Assembly (NCBI GenBank): GCA_037179385.1
Contig: CM074181.1
Span: 52,090,297-52,154,296, forward strand
DNA: 64,000 bases
DNA from: Holothuria scabra
Lineage: Eukaryota > Echinodermata > Holothuroidea > Aspidochirotida > Holothuriidae
Reading direction: 5' to 3'
The notes beneath the pieces are model-generated. The model made no database searches. It was not told the DNA's origin and was given only the letters and a program-made list of their open reading frames with translations. Each line of letters starts with the position of its first letter. Position 1 is the stretch's first letter. Below, one piece after another: positions 1 through 11,854 of this stretch. A program made the translations under genes and the position numbers.

Positions 1-190
1 AACCTTGGGTTTGGTTCTCTCAAAGTGTGGTCTGCTCCCCAGTTATGAATATTTACCTCAGTACTGTGTACATAGCCAAAACAAAAGGGCATTGTTTAAG
101 CAAAATTGAAGGTGGCCTTGAACTTAATTCAGCATGGTAAGTGGTCAATGATGATGAATTAATTGCTTTGTTGGGCATTTGTCTCCACAG

Positions 191-218
191 GATCTGGACA
201 AACATCCAGTCAAACATG
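191..218 (+). CDS. candidate 28-nt micro-exon upstream of RAF
   Basis: A pyrimidine-rich acceptor (tgtctccacag) and a strong donor (gtgagt) bound 28 nt that read DLDKHPVKH plus one base. The exit phase (1) matches the entry phase of the candidate exon at 2420, so it could begin a chain that runs in frame into the RAF linker exon at 8.54 kb. No RAF-specific motif is visible, and a 28-nt exon can arise by chance. It could equally belong to another gene or be a decoy. Low confidence. Confidence 0.25.
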
Positions 219-2419
219 GTGAGTACATAAATATTATTTGAAACTGAAAGGTCAAAGGGTGTGTTGTAACCCCTGTGCATTTTGTTTTGCATGACAAAAG
301 TTTTACAAGTACTAACTTGTGGGGTTGTCAAAAGAAGGAGAGTCTCAGCAATGCTACCAATATTTGTGCAAGATGATTTACACTGTCAGAGTTCACTTTA
401 AAATCCACAGAATGGGTAAAGCATCCCTCAGAACAGAGTACCTGTGGTCATGAAAAACGTGGGAATGCGGAAATTCATTTCAATGCTTGGACTTGAAATT
501 AATGGAAATTGTGGGAAGTCATGGAAATTTTGACAGGTTACAGTGTTCCATTGTAACTTGGAATATCAACATGTGTTTCCACCTAAAAATTTTAAAATTT
601 AATATTTTGTTCAACTCCTATTTTATGTATTTTTGTGTAAAATGCCTGGGTGGAGGTGTTGGAAATATCTTAATTTAGACCTGAGAGTTCTGCAAAAGTC
701 ATAAAAATGGTTTCCCAGAAAATACAAGAACCTTTTTACAAAAAGAATTTTTAACATTTCTCCAACGGAAAGTTGAGTTAAATCTTTTTACTTATCGGAT
801 CAAATTCATATTGTATCTATGGGAAAGGATTAACTTTTTCAGATTTGGTTTGTGGTTAGTCTGAAGTTTTCACTTCTATGAAAAGCATTTGATCGTGGAA
901 GGAAATCACATTTAGAAGCTCAAAATTTTCTTTTCTATCTGAGCTGTGATCACATTTGTATTAAGCTTTGCATGTCAGGGTGGGTGCTTTCACATGCTGT
1001 TTCAAAAATTTGTTACAATTGAGGGTATGAAAAGCTGGTAAGGTGCAGTTGAGATAGATATGGGCTGAAGGTCACAGCAGAAGTGTAAGGAGCAAAAGAC
1101 TATAAAAGATAGAAAAGAAAAATATAAGAAGAAAACCAGGTATAAACTGAGAGGATAAAGAAGTTTAAAAACTGGCCAGCCTCTCAAAGGCTGCATCTTA
1201 CAGTTTGAAAGAAAGGATCTCGGTGCTCATTCATTTTACCCCAGCCAATAAATAAAACAAATAAAAGAGAAAAGAAAAACAAAAGCAAGAAAGAGCAGTA
1301 TTTTTTAAGTCCTGTCCATGTCATGTCGAATTTTAACAAACAAACAAATAGATGTTTGATGAGCATGTCAGTGGTTCAAATGTGGCCAGTTAATTTTTTA
1401 TTTCATTGCATTACATATCGGGTGGCTAGGACATGGGTTGGTGGGGAGTCAGGTGGTCAGTCAGATGAGATTTTAAACGTCACTCTAACACGAATGTGTA
1501 ATATATGGTGTAAACTAGATGAAAAAGTAAAGTTTAAAAATATATAATATTCAAATACGGTTCATGTTCAAATTTGGTTTCAAATACAATCCATGTCCTC
1601 CCCTTAAGTGCCCTTGTATGACACTTGGGAAATACAGCCCAATGGGCTGGGAGTTATAGGGGAGGGGGTTTGATTGAGAAGGAGAGGAAACATGGTGTTA
1701 CAAAATTGGAATATATGGGTAGAGAGTTATCCCTTCCATTATTTTATGTCATAGATGGTGACACATGACAAATTATTCTAGATTTGAGCCTTCTACTATC
1801 AAATTGGTTGAACTGCCCCTACATGCTCAAAGGGTGCAACTTTATTTGTGCAAAGCTTATTTTGTATTTAAGTATGTATAAGGAATATAAAAAAGAAAGG
1901 AAATAATGTATATTTGTATGTGTGGTAGGAGGGGATTAGATGCAGTGCAAAATATGGCTGGGGCATGCTTGTCAGTGTGCCTATGAAATGTATGAATTAA
2001 GGGGTGTATGTGCATGCTGTGATTATCATAAATCCATCATCACACATTGTTGCAGATCTGTCCATATTGGTTGCCTGCATGTAAAATGTTTTGATCCTTT
2101 GGAATTCTGGGAAAAATTTGCTATGCCCACATGCTAGTCAATCCCCTATCCTTTCAGTGAGGGACTCATTATTGTACATTGTTGTACAAGCTCGTTTCCC
2201 CCCACCCCCCAAGTGGTTAATATCATGAATTTTTGACTTTGTTGGTATTTATTTATGTGTGGAATTCTACAAATGAGTTGAAAGGAAGTTTTGATAAGGG
2301 ACATGTGGACATAAGTAAGATAGTTATAGTGACGGAAAGCTTCAGTATCAATCCATTACCTGGCAGTTATTGCCCTAGACTGTACCATACATGCTAAATA
2401 TTTACCTTCTTCTTGCCAG
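219..2419. other. unassigned, probably intronic
   Basis: AT-rich non-coding DNA. The open frames here are short and have no recognisable motif. It contains low-complexity tracts and one copy of a 'gggaagtcatggaaatt' repeat phrase (around 515) that recurs near 4890 and 12000. I see nothing else in it. Confidence 0.5.
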
Positions 2420-2482
2420 GGTATCATGACAAATCTAATGGCACATTTCCTAGGGCTGTACTAAGTTACTTTGATCCCAGAG
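2420..2482 (+). CDS. candidate 63-nt exon, probable RAF linker or an unknown gene
   Basis: A textbook acceptor (accttcttcttgccag) is followed by 63 nt open in only one frame, reading YHDKSNGTFPRAVLSYFDPR, and then an AG/GTTTGT donor. Entry and exit phases are both 1, so the exon is symmetric. It splices in frame to the candidates at 191 and 3099. The peptide is not a motif I recognise. RAF proteins have a variable linker between the cysteine-rich domain and the kinase domain, and this may be part of it. An unrelated gene is the alternative. Confidence 0.3.
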
Positions 2483-3098
2483 GTTTGTACTTCTCTATCA
2501 TGTTGACCCCTTAATTCTTCATGGGATGGGAAATGGAAACAGGCCCCCTCTATTCCTTAACGCATAACTTTAAAAAAAAAAGCACTTTCCGGAGCACTTT
2601 TACTTCATCATCATCTATGCTTAGAAGAGCTCTTAACAACACTGAGGGGGCTAGCCTGGTATGAAATAATAAAAATATCAGACTTGGAAATATTATGTTG
2701 AGAGGGAGGGGAGGTGGGAGTTCATTTACTTTAGGTTGTTTTGTAATATTGTTTAAAACAGCTTTGTGGGATGGTCTGTGAAATATGTTGTTAAATTTGC
2801 ATTTTTCCAAAAAGTTTTACGTTTGTTATGATTGTGACTAACAACCTTTCTTCTTCTTTCTGCATCACACTGTACGCTTCCTGTTTGTCTGTTTGGTTTC
2901 CTCTTTGTATGTCTGTGTTTATGTTTCACAATGCCACTATCAGTCTGCACAATTGATGAAGTTTGCACCATTGGAATACAAAATTTTCTTCAGCGGTTTG
3001 TTTGTTTGGATGAATATGACCATTTAGGTTTGCTTGACTCTCACCTGCTTGCATTACCCTGATCTTTCCTATTGCCCTCTCCTCCTTCACTAACTTAG
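2483..3098. other. unassigned, probably intronic
   Basis: AT-rich sequence between two candidate exons; I see no gene, repeat family or structure in it. Confidence 0.4.
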
Positions 3099-3197
3099 AC
3101 TTTTCAAAGCAAAGGCATCACTTGGTGAGCTCACCTATGACTTTACGCAAGAGAGTGCAACCGCATCAGGAAGGTGTCTTTGACTACAATTTTCCTG
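3099..3197 (+). CDS. candidate 99-nt exon, probable RAF linker or an unknown gene
   Basis: A branch-point-like ctaac and a pyrimidine tract precede acceptor ttag; donor gtgagt follows. Only one of three frames is open through all 99 nt. It contains SSPMTLRKRVQPHQEG and ends in NFP. Phase is 1 at both ends, matching the neighbouring candidates at 2420 and 5272. The basic, Ser/Pro-containing composition would suit a kinase linker, but no diagnostic motif such as the CR2 14-3-3 site is present. Confidence 0.35.
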
Positions 3198-5271
3198 GTG
3201 AGTGGTTTTTTCCCAAAGGCAGGAATTAACTGTCGTCGAAAATGAACAAAGTTTCATGCCAGTCGGAGTTTTTGAAAAATGAACAATTTATAAGGCTAAA
3301 ATTCTCTATGGACAAAAGGAGAACTCATAATGTTGGAACTTACATAATTTTTATGTTTCAACTGACTGCTATGTTATGTAAGTCAACTCCATCCTTACTA
3401 AGACTCTATGGGCAAAACTGTGAACTGCCAAATCACAAAAATGATTTTCAGGTTATAAAGAAACTGACTGTAGCTTTGATCACATGTTAATACTGATTTT
3501 CAGTTCAGATTTCAAAACAAAACTCTATGCAGATTTAGAGAACAGATAACAAAATGGACTTTGGCATTTTTGAAGGAGATAATTCCTGTCTATACTCTTG
3601 CCCCAGAGGCAAGAAAATGTAGAACAGAGGGCTGTGTGACCAACTGTGTTACTTTCTCAAACAAGCTTTGGTGTACCATACTGATTGCAGGGCCTCTCTT
3701 CATTGGCCTATCTTGATGATGAGTCTGCATCATTTCAGACTCAATGTATGTGGTGCAAACCAAACTTGACAAAATTTCAAACTTGATAATATTAGTATTT
3801 TTGGTGCCCTTTGGTTTTCCCCAAAAGTTATGTTTTGTGTACATTTTAAACTGTTCAGGGTAGGTCTTACTTTTACCCAGAAGAGATATTATCCGTCACC
3901 CATCTTCAAAGCTTGAGGCACAAATACTGTGGTCACCAAGGTTGGTGATGTGTTATTTTTTTTTTTTATTTCATATAAAATATGATTTTCACAATAAAAG
4001 TCATGATTAAACCCATAGCCCACTGGGGCAAGGTTTATGTCAAAGGTCAATGAAGATCACTGAGTAAATGTAAAATTCTTAGATGTTACTTTAGTAACAA
4101 ACAAACTAAGATTCTCATGGATTTGTTACCTGTAAAATTTGGGCCCCATGGTTAAGGTGTAGTCAGAATATTTGAGATTTACAGGTTTGAAAATGTAGAA
4201 AAACACTGGCTATTTTGTAAAATTAAATATGTAATCAAACTGATGTTCTGCATTGTCACATACACCACCAGCAGTAGGGAGTTTTTCACAGATTGTAATG
4301 ATAAGATCCTAGAAATATTGCTGGTCTAAGTGAACTGCTTAGTTGGTTCAAAGTTTTCCATTGGTTAAAGAGATAAACAGAGTATGACAGACACTGTTAA
4401 AGGTTTGTTCGAGCATATCATTTTCCTAATTTCTGAACTGATTGTTTGTCAGAATACAAAAACATTAAAGGGGTCTTTCAGGTTATAAGAAATGTTTAAT
4501 TTGTGATAACGACTGTTGAATGAAGATTTCTGCATTTTGTTTGGGTAACAAGATTCCACAGAGATGTAAGACTAGACAGCTTCCACTACACTGCAACCAA
4601 TCACACCATTATACCTAGATCACAGACCAATTTCCTGTTAGATTTAAGTCAAATTTACAAATGTGATGCAGAATTAAAGGTGGAAAAAAAATTGTGAGAA
4701 TACTGTGATTCCTGCTTTGATGGCAGGAGTATTTGGTTTATGTTGTGCTTGTGAGAGCCTTAGATAAAGAAGTGTGCAGCTTACGTATTTCAAAAAGGGG
4801 GTGGAATAAGATTAGGGTATTCATTTGGAACTACTTTTGTGGTTAAACACTGTTGTTTCCTTAAACAACATTAAATAAAATACGATTAGTGGGAAGTGAT
4901 GGAAATTGGTGGGAATTAATGAAAAGCGCTGAATTTCTCCATAGTGAATTAAACTTTAAACAGTTAAGGGCTGGGTTAACTTCTTAGTAAACATATCTCT
5001 GCAGGGATCATTGAAAGCAAAGTTCTATAACATGAACTGAATACTAAAGTCACAATTAACACGTTCCGATGCCCTTTTGACAACAAATTACTGTCCCTTT
5101 CTCACGAATTTTCCGACCCAAGAATGGGCCAAATCCCAAAAAATATTGCCCAAAATATGGCACCTAAAGGGGAAATAGAGAGAAAATCTACACGGACCTC
5201 TTTGACTTCTCTAAGGATAACATGTATGGCACTGTAACTGCCACGCCCTTAATGACACACAAACTGTTCAG
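3198..5271. other. unassigned, probably intronic
   Basis: No coding frame of note. There is a T tract near 3958 and a near-match to a DR1 motif around 4038 (tgtcaaaggtca). Nothing else stands out. Confidence 0.4.
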
Positions 5272-5343
5272 GTACTATCGCAGGATATCTCCCATGGTAT
5301 GATGAGACTGAGGGTAGGTCTGGAAAGTACAGTATAGCCAAAG
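5272..5343 (+). CDS. candidate 72-nt exon, probable RAF linker or an unknown gene
   Basis: Acceptor actgttcag has a weak pyrimidine tract; donor AAG/GTATGT is good. The frame that continues from the exon at 3099 is open throughout and reads TIAGYLPWYDETEGRSGKYS and then IAK. Phase is 1 at both ends, so it also splices in frame to the RAF exon if that exon begins at 8536. A second possible donor (gtaggt) lies inside. I recognise no motif. Confidence 0.35.
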
Positions 5344-7212
5344 GTATGTGAGCTACCTTTTACATGTAGCTAATGCCAGCTGGGAATTAAATGTATATGA
5401 GAATGTAGTCTGAGGGTCATGGCTCATGGGACAAAGGGCAAATAAGTTTCTGCAAACGAGATGGCAGTCTCTACTGTACACCAACTTGAACACTTACATT
5501 TACACAATGTACTTGTAGCTGATGTGGAATTACTTTCATACATGGCTTAAAATGTGACAAAAAATCCTGGAAAGAGTTAAATAAATATGCAAATAGATAT
5601 ACAAAGTGTGGGATCTTGCCTTTGCCAACACTTCTGCATACTCATCATGTTTGCATATCTTATGCATATATTCTTGCTGCAGGAGTTATCACAAAATCAT
5701 TTTCATAGAAAATAAAGTGATTGTAATTTGGCGGTGCTTCCTCTTTTGACAGTGTTTATTGCTGAAGTAGTTAAAGTGGGCATGACACTGCCAAAGTAAG
5801 TTTCTCGGAAAATAGTCTTTGGGTACAGCTTGACATAAAGTGAATGTTTTCCCGACTAAATTATGTCCATAAATACCGAAATACAACGTTGAGAGTTCAC
5901 AATTACAGGCCAGGCTCAGCCCATTTGTAATCTGAAAGTGAAAAAACGTATGTGAGTGCGTCTCAAGATGGTGACATCATTGGAGGCAGGGTTAGCAACA
6001 CTACCAGGGAGCTCACAATCATTGAATCATGTGCATGGTAACGTGCTTTAACGAGTACATCATTGCAAACACTGGTGCTACGATAGCAGTGAGCGGGGCC
6101 ACTGACTACATTGTGATTTGTGCATTGTGCAGTGACTGCTTAATAGTATTTGCAATAGCCATATAGCACCTTCACCAAACAGCTCATACAGTAAAGATGC
6201 TCTCGTTGTGGGGATGTGCTTGTCGTGGATTGTCGATACATGTTTATAGCCGTTCTGTATAGCGCCTGATATATAGGTGTCTTTCTTGCCCAAAAACAGA
6301 ACCTTTTTCACACGCATGCATATGCATGCGAACAAATTGGCCAATGATTTGCCCCGAATCTTCACCATGGTGGACGAGGATTGTGGTGCAATCGTTTCCA
6401 TGAAGTTGCTAAGATGAGATAACTGAGCTTTACATTAGTTCTACATCTAAATGCGCTTTCTTAAATAGGGCGGGGTTTGTGCCACCATTTGCATCATAAA
6501 AGTCAGGTGACCTGTTGCGGCATTTTTCAAAATTGGATTTTGAACGTTTCCTTAAATATCATTTATGCTGAATTGTACAGGTTTTAAATGGGGTTGTGAG
6601 ATGATATTTGTTAAATACTGCATGGAATCATGCAATACACAAAATTTTTGTGGCCGTGTCATGCCCACTTTAAATAGAAATATTGCATTTCTTTGTACAG
6701 GAAAACATTTTTTTTTCAAAGAAATATTAATTGACATAATATGATAGATAGGTAAAAAAAAAGGCTAGGAGGACTACCTTCTCTTAAAAAATGTTCTCAC
6801 TGGAAGAAATTCAGTTATTTGCTGCTCCAGAATAGTTTGCTCCCTGAGACTTTAAAAATTTCAAATCATGCAAATTTTGTTCTCAACCCCCATTCCTCTC
6901 ATGTTCATACTGTATACTTGTGAAAGTGGTAACAAAAGAGAAGGCACAGGTATTAATTTTTTTTGTAAAATTTGATCAATTTTGGTAGCAGATAGTTTCT
7001 TTATGCTATAGGACTTCTGTGTTTGGTTTTTGCATATTGCCTTACCATTGGTAGATTTTAGTTCTCCTGTACCCCCCCCCTTTCTCCCCACCACATGTGA
7101 GTGATGTTGTAACTAGTCTTCATTGAGAATTTCGAAAGCCCTGTCATGTTGTGAGTAGAGGTATTTTGGTTGGTTTAATTGCTGCTACCATCCTTCAGAA
7201 TGTATGTTAACA
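5344..7212. other. unassigned, probably intronic
   Basis: No recognisable gene. Open frames on either strand have no motif and uneven composition. I see no inverted-repeat element until 7213. Confidence 0.4.
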
Positions 7213-7450
7213 CTTTACCGTTGTGCTCCAATCGGGGCATATTTGCGTGCCTCGGGAGTGGGCGGAAAAGCGGACGTAGCACGCCCTGCATCAGCTTCCG
7301 TAGGCTATTGACCCAGTGACCTTAAACTATTGTCTTTCTCGTTGTTGTGGCCAAATTTTCGGGTAGCTACTTGCAGTTTCAAGCTCCATGTAAAACAGTA
7401 AAGATGGGTGACAGCCTCACTCTCTGTCTGGGTCCCAAACAACGGTAAAG
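7213..7450. mobile_element. possible MITE with 12-bp terminal inverted repeats
   Basis: CTTTACCGTTGT at 7213-7224 recurs as its exact reverse complement at 7439-7450. The 238 bp between are visibly more GC- and CpG-rich than the surrounding intron and contain no coding frame. No clean target-site duplication is visible, so the exact ends and superfamily are unknown. Confidence 0.4.
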
Positions 7451-8138
7451 GGATAAAAGACTTTGTTTTTGCCCCATTTAGTGTCCATTAACAAAATCAA
7501 TTTTGCATTTAAAAAAAAAACTAATTTTTTTTTTTGGCTAGATTTTGATTTTATGGATTTTAATCATTATCTGACTGAAATGTTGAGTTATATTAAGCAA
7601 ATTTTCTTGGAATAAAAAGTATGATGAAAGGTTAGATCGGCTTATTAGGTTTTTTAGTCATTAATTGAAAAAAAATTAAAAACAAAAATGTGCAAAATCT
7701 GTTTGGATCAGTGATGAGAAAGAGCCTATCATTTTGATAGGTCCTTTCAATGTAAATTATTTTGTTGAACGTATAAGAAGAGACTATGAAAGATTTACTA
7801 AAAATTGGGGTTTTTTTTACGATTATGATGGTAAAATTTTCCTCAATGTTTTTGCTTTATGAAATACCTTGAAGAAATTCCATGGAGTTCAGCTTTGTGG
7901 TACATGGTGTAGGACCTTTATCACTAAGAGTTCTTCTGTTTTGGTAGTAATTGACAGAAAACTGATCAAATACTGTAACAAGTTAAAAACATAACGTCTT
8001 TCACAGTCCTCAGTACACCTTTCCTTTTCAATGGATGCCTTATGCATGACTCTAAAGAATTTGTGCCTTAAGCAAGCACTACTTTTAAAAATTTAAGTAG
8101 GAAAGCCTTTCGCTGATGATATTTTGTCCATCGTTTAG

Positions 8139-8176
8139 ATGAGAGAAGGAAGTGGGGCCAATCAAGGCAGATTCAA
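8139..8176 (+). CDS. alternative 38-nt RAF exon candidate
   Basis: Acceptor catcgtttag and donor AA/GTGAGT bound 38 nt. Read in phase 0 it gives MREGSGANQGRF and exits in phase 2, which would join the RAF linker exon at an acceptor after 8545 or 8548. It cannot be joined in frame to the candidate chain at 191-5343, which exits in phase 1. Vertebrate BRAF has a similarly tiny exon (37 nt, as I recall) just here, which is why it is kept. It may be alternatively used or spurious. Confidence 0.3.
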
Positions 8177-8535
8177 GTGAGTGGAATTAGTCTTCAATCC
8201 AAGAAGTATAAATTTGGGAAGATATTAGTGGGATGAACACTCCATGTAAAATCATCCCTGGCTGGGGATGGGGGTGGGGAGATCTATTCTTTCCTGTTTT
8301 GTGCAGGCATTTTTAAGATTGTATCATAAAAAGTAGCAGGATGTGAGATCTCTATCAGGTTGTTCCTGAAGTAAATTTTATCTGGGTTATAAATTTATTT
8401 CCAGACAACAGCTTGTAGAGTAGTTTGATTTGGGCACAGGCATACCCCATTCCTGTATATGTCTTCATATCGATCCATGGATAAATTGCTAAATAATTGA
8501 TCAATTGAGTCTCTTGCACTTTCTTACGGTATCAG

Positions 8536-8693
8536 TTTTAGCTAGCAGTTTACCGAATTCAGTGGAACAGAGTCCACATAGGATCCATAAATCAGTGAGT
8601 GCTCAGGCATCTCCAACCCATCAAAGCAGACACAAGACTAGAACTAATTCATCTTCAAATGTCATAGACGACAAAGTGACACAGAGGCCAAAG
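8536..8693 (+). CDS. Raf: RAF linker exon immediately upstream of the kinase domain
   Basis: Encodes a Ser/Thr/His/Lys-rich linker (VEQSPHRIHKSVSAQASPTH ... VTQRPK) ending in phase 0 at donor AAG/GTGAGT, and splices straight into the exon bearing the N-region and glycine loop. Vertebrate RAFs have a comparable low-complexity stretch here. The 5' end is ambiguous: acceptor AGs lie at 8535, 8541, 8545 and 8548. The first two keep phase 1, and the last two (TAGCAG) keep phase 2. 8536 is preferred because it is the first AG after the pyrimidine tract and matches the candidate upstream chain. Confidence 0.65.
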
Positions 8694-8959
8694 GTGAGTT
8701 TCATTTTTCCCAATTTCTAACAGAACCAGGAAATTTATAACTGGAGGCACCAACCCAACCCAACCCAATTTGTTAAGAGGTCCTTTTTTTGGAAGTAGCA
8801 AAAATATTAGAATGTTGGGGTTTCTTGCTCCACATTAGGAAAAAGTTTCGCAAGAAATGACTCGGTTTAAGTAAAAGATCGCTAAGTCTACATTTATTTT
8901 CCATACTAGGAAAAAACGTAGAATCAATACCCATAGTTGGCACATCTGGTGGACTAAAA

Positions 8960-9260
8960 GACCAAGCTTTAACGTTCCTGGAAATCTTTGAAAGTGAAGT
9001 AAAACTGAAACGATAATTTCCGGACCTGGGAATTCAGGAAAAGTGAGCAGTGTTGAAACAGGTCCTGAAATAGTCAGGGAATAATTCTAGGAAAGTAGAC
9101 TGATTGCTCCAATGTTTGATAATGTTGAAATACATGATTTTTTGCAAAAAAAAAGATAGCAAGTATGGAATCTGGCTGCTTTCAAAGGTCCTGGAAATAT
9201 CAGTGGAAGTCCTTGAAAGTTGTGAAAAAGTCGCAGAATTTGTTGTTTAATGTGTATAAA
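8960..9260. repeat. dispersed repeat, 'gtcctggaaa..gtcaggga' family
   Basis: This stretch aligns by eye with about 17.75-18.33 kb in the same order: a phrase ending ggtcctgaaatagtcaggg, then a Tgattgctccaatgttt-like block, then ggtcctggaaatatcag. A third, weaker copy sits around 13.2-13.5 kb. It is non-coding and lacks obvious terminal repeats; the class is unknown. Confidence 0.5.
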
Positions 9261-9739
9261 TCCTGTGGAGAAGACCAATCCAAAAGGGTTGGAGAACCTA
9301 AGGTTCCCAAACAGATACTCATCTGTTAAATATGAAGTTAGTATCAGGGCTCATTTACTCCTAATCTAGAAAGTTTTGGAGAATTTGATCTCCCTAAGGA
9401 GAAATTGGTCCGTTGACAAGCTGCCCTGACAAAAAATTCCCCCGGTTTGGAAGATTCATCAAAGGATTGTCCATCTACTTTGCTCCCCATTCTAGTTACA
9501 GTGCCCCCTATGTAAGCCTGAGTTTTGGGGGATCTGAAGAGTACAAAATCTCCCTCTGCAAACTGCAATTACCCCTCATCCAAAATGAAATGGAGAATCT
9601 CCATCCTCCCCCCTCCCATCCTTAATTTATTTAAAGCAGTAGTTTTCAGTGCAGTAACTGGCCTTAAAGCTTTAACAGGAGAGATCAGTCATGGTCTACA
9701 CCTTAAATATGATTCCAATTTGTACACCTGTGTGGAAAG

Positions 9740-9905
9740 TTTGGGAAACTGGGAGGTGATCCTTCCCAGGCAATGTGGGGATCTGGAGGGAAATTTCACA
9801 TTTCTTTACATGAAAATATAGGAAGAATTGTGGGTTATTTTCTCCTGTCCTGGGAAATAATGTTACCACCTTATTGGGAAATATGCCTTTTTCTACAGCC
9901 CTGTG
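9740..9905 (+). repeat. dispersed intronic repeat, copy 1
   Basis: A phrase running from 'ggaaagtttgggaaactggga' through 'aggaagaattgtggg' to 'cagccctg' recurs at about 10.90-11.09 kb and 21.24-21.74 kb in the same orientation. The three copies are diverged, and the last is split by a MITE. It is non-coding, probably an old transposon family. Confidence 0.5.
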
Positions 9906-10095
9906 TGTACATAAGCCGTGATTGGATCATTATGAAGCAAACTTCTGTGCCCATATATTACCTTTCTTGTTTTTTTCATAATTCTTACATCTCATTCATT
10001 TTAACAATATTAGAGCATATTACTCTGGTAACATCAGGACTAAAGGAATGTTTGAATCTTCTGATTGACTAATTCATATTTATCTTTTGTTTTAG

Positions 10096-10210
10096 CAGAG
10101 AGTACGACGAGATTCAAATGATGATTGGGAGATTCCAAATGAAGAGATATTGTTAGGACCTAGGATAGGCTCTGGTTCGTTTGGGACAGTATACAGAGGT
10201 CAATGGCATG
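10096..10210 (+). CDS. Raf: RAF kinase exon: N-region and glycine-rich loop
   Basis: Encodes [11 protein letters not shown] and then the P-loop [15 protein letters not shown]. The acidic N-region (D-S-N-D-D) resembles the primed BRAF type rather than the SSYY of vertebrate RAF1. The GxGxxGxV loop binds the ATP phosphates. The acceptor is a NAGNAG site (TAGCAG), so the exon starts at 10096 (extra Gln) or 10099, both in frame. It ends in phase 1 at CATG/GTAAGA. At 112 or 115 nt it is close to the vertebrate BRAF exon 11 (118 nt, as I recall). Confidence 0.96.
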
Positions 10211-10644
10211 GTAAGATTCACACTTTTCATACTGGACATACTATTGTTACAACTGTCCTTGAATTGAAGATTGCAAACGAACTACAATAGCCATGTATGA
10301 CATGTTCCTCCCTAGACATCACAAGATTTGCATATTAAGCTCATGCTTTTGCATTATTAAATGCTAATCAGAACTTACCCAGTAAAATATTCAATTTTTT
10401 GTATGGGAATTACAGCCATTTTGTTGGCTTTCAATTTTTTCACATCAGATACCGAACTTTGCCATTTTAATGTTACATGACCTTTAAATTTCAGTTGCTG
10501 CATAGATTTAACAGCATTGAAGCATTCTTTGCTGTACAATCTCTGAAGATATCTGGAAAAAAGCACAAAAGCTTTGTAAGTTGTTGCAAGTGATTGCTTT
10601 CAAACTTGTTTTAATTCGGTATCACTATTTTTCCTGTTCATCAG

Positions 10645-10729
10645 GTTCTGTAGCAATCAAGAAGCTCAACGTTAAAGATCCTACACCCTCTCAACTCCAG
10701 GCTTTCAAAAATGAGGTTGCAGTGTTGAG
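10645..10729 (+). CDS. Raf: RAF kinase exon: catalytic lysine and helix C
   Basis: Encodes [16 protein letters not shown] followed by [12 protein letters not shown]. The first Lys of VAIKK is the ATP-anchoring lysine, and the Glu of KNEV is its helix-C partner. The exon is 85 nt, entered in phase 1 and left in phase 2, identical in length and phase to vertebrate BRAF exon 12 as I remember it. Acceptor tcatcag, donor AG/GTAAGA. Confidence 0.97.
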
Positions 10730-10894
10730 GTAAGAAACATTGAAATTCTCCTTCTACATTTCCTGTACCCCCAGTATGTGCTTCTCCAAAATAGTGATCT
10801 AAAATGTAAAAATTTATTTAACTAAACCTTGCCTGTGGTTTGTATAAAAAATTTAATCAGAATTTCAACCAAGTTAGATAATATAATTGACATG

Positions 10895-11095
10895 GGTGGA
10901 AAAATTTGGGAAGCTGGGAGACTCCTTCCTGGGAAATTTGGTCATCTGAAGGGTAAATTTTGGCAATTCTAGTGAAACTTCCCTTTTCTTTACAGGAAAA
11001 AATAGGGAGAATTGTGGGAAATTCTACCTTCCTGAAAAGTAATTTTACTCCCTTCCTTGGAAATAAAACTTTTTTTCCAGCCCTGATTATTGATG
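10895..11095 (+). repeat. dispersed intronic repeat, copy 2
   Basis: Diverged copy of the family at 9740-9905 and 21235-21740, lying in the intron after the helix-C exon; it ends ttttttccagccctg. Non-coding. Confidence 0.45.
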
Positions 11096-11677
11096 TGCCT
11101 TAAACTTGCCAAACTTGGAATAAAGAATCACTGCTAACTGATCATTGGAAGAAGCTGCTGTCTTTCTACTACTGGAGCATATGTCATTTGACATTCAACT
11201 TTTTGGGGGGAAATGTTGTAATCTGCTTAATCTCAAATTGAGCAAATCATACATAAATAAATGGCTTGTTAGCGCTGTGGGCTACCAATCAGAAAGAGAG
11301 AGAGAGAAAGACCTACAGCTATTTACCCATTTTGGTATACATTTTTTGTCACTTTGAATAGTTTAAGGTTTTCATATTCAGAATCCACTGGCCATGTGAT
11401 TAGAACAATTCGTTGATGTGAAGTTAAAATGATGAGCAGAAATCTGCATATTTAGCCCAGAAATTTGAACATGTATTTAATGGGATGATTTGGTTTGAAA
11501 GCTGACTCAGAACTTTGGAAAGAAGGAGGAGATGAAATGGACAGAGAAAGACTGTTAGATGATGTGGAGAGATAAAAAGGGAGTAAAACTGGAAGGTGTT
11601 GTCAATTGGTGTGGTATAACAGAGTTTTGCATCATCATGATCCATGAATGAACAAATAAAATGAATTGATTTTACAG

Positions 11678-11854
11678 GAAAACAAGGCACGCTAACATTC
11701 TACTTTTTATGGGCTGTACATCGAAGCCTGAGTTAGCCATCATAACACAGTGGTGTGAAGGTTCCAGCTTATATAAGCACCTGCATGTACAGGAGATGAA
11801 GTTTGAAATGTACCCACTCATTAGCATAGCCAGACAGACAGCCCAAGGAATGGA
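11678..11854 (+). CDS. Raf: RAF kinase exon: beta4/beta5, hinge and helix E
   Basis: Encodes [20 protein letters not shown], then the hinge [16 protein letters not shown] and helix [13 protein letters not shown]. The [10 protein letters not shown] stretch and the hinge Trp-Cys are hallmarks of RAF kinases and include the dimer-interface region. It is 177 nt with the same phases as vertebrate BRAF exon 13. Acceptor ttttacag, donor GA/GTGAGT. Nothing suggests damage. Confidence 0.97.

Noticed and set aside
9348..9428. hAT MITE with CAGGGC/GCCCTG ends
   Set aside because: Only six bases match and no flanking duplication exists.
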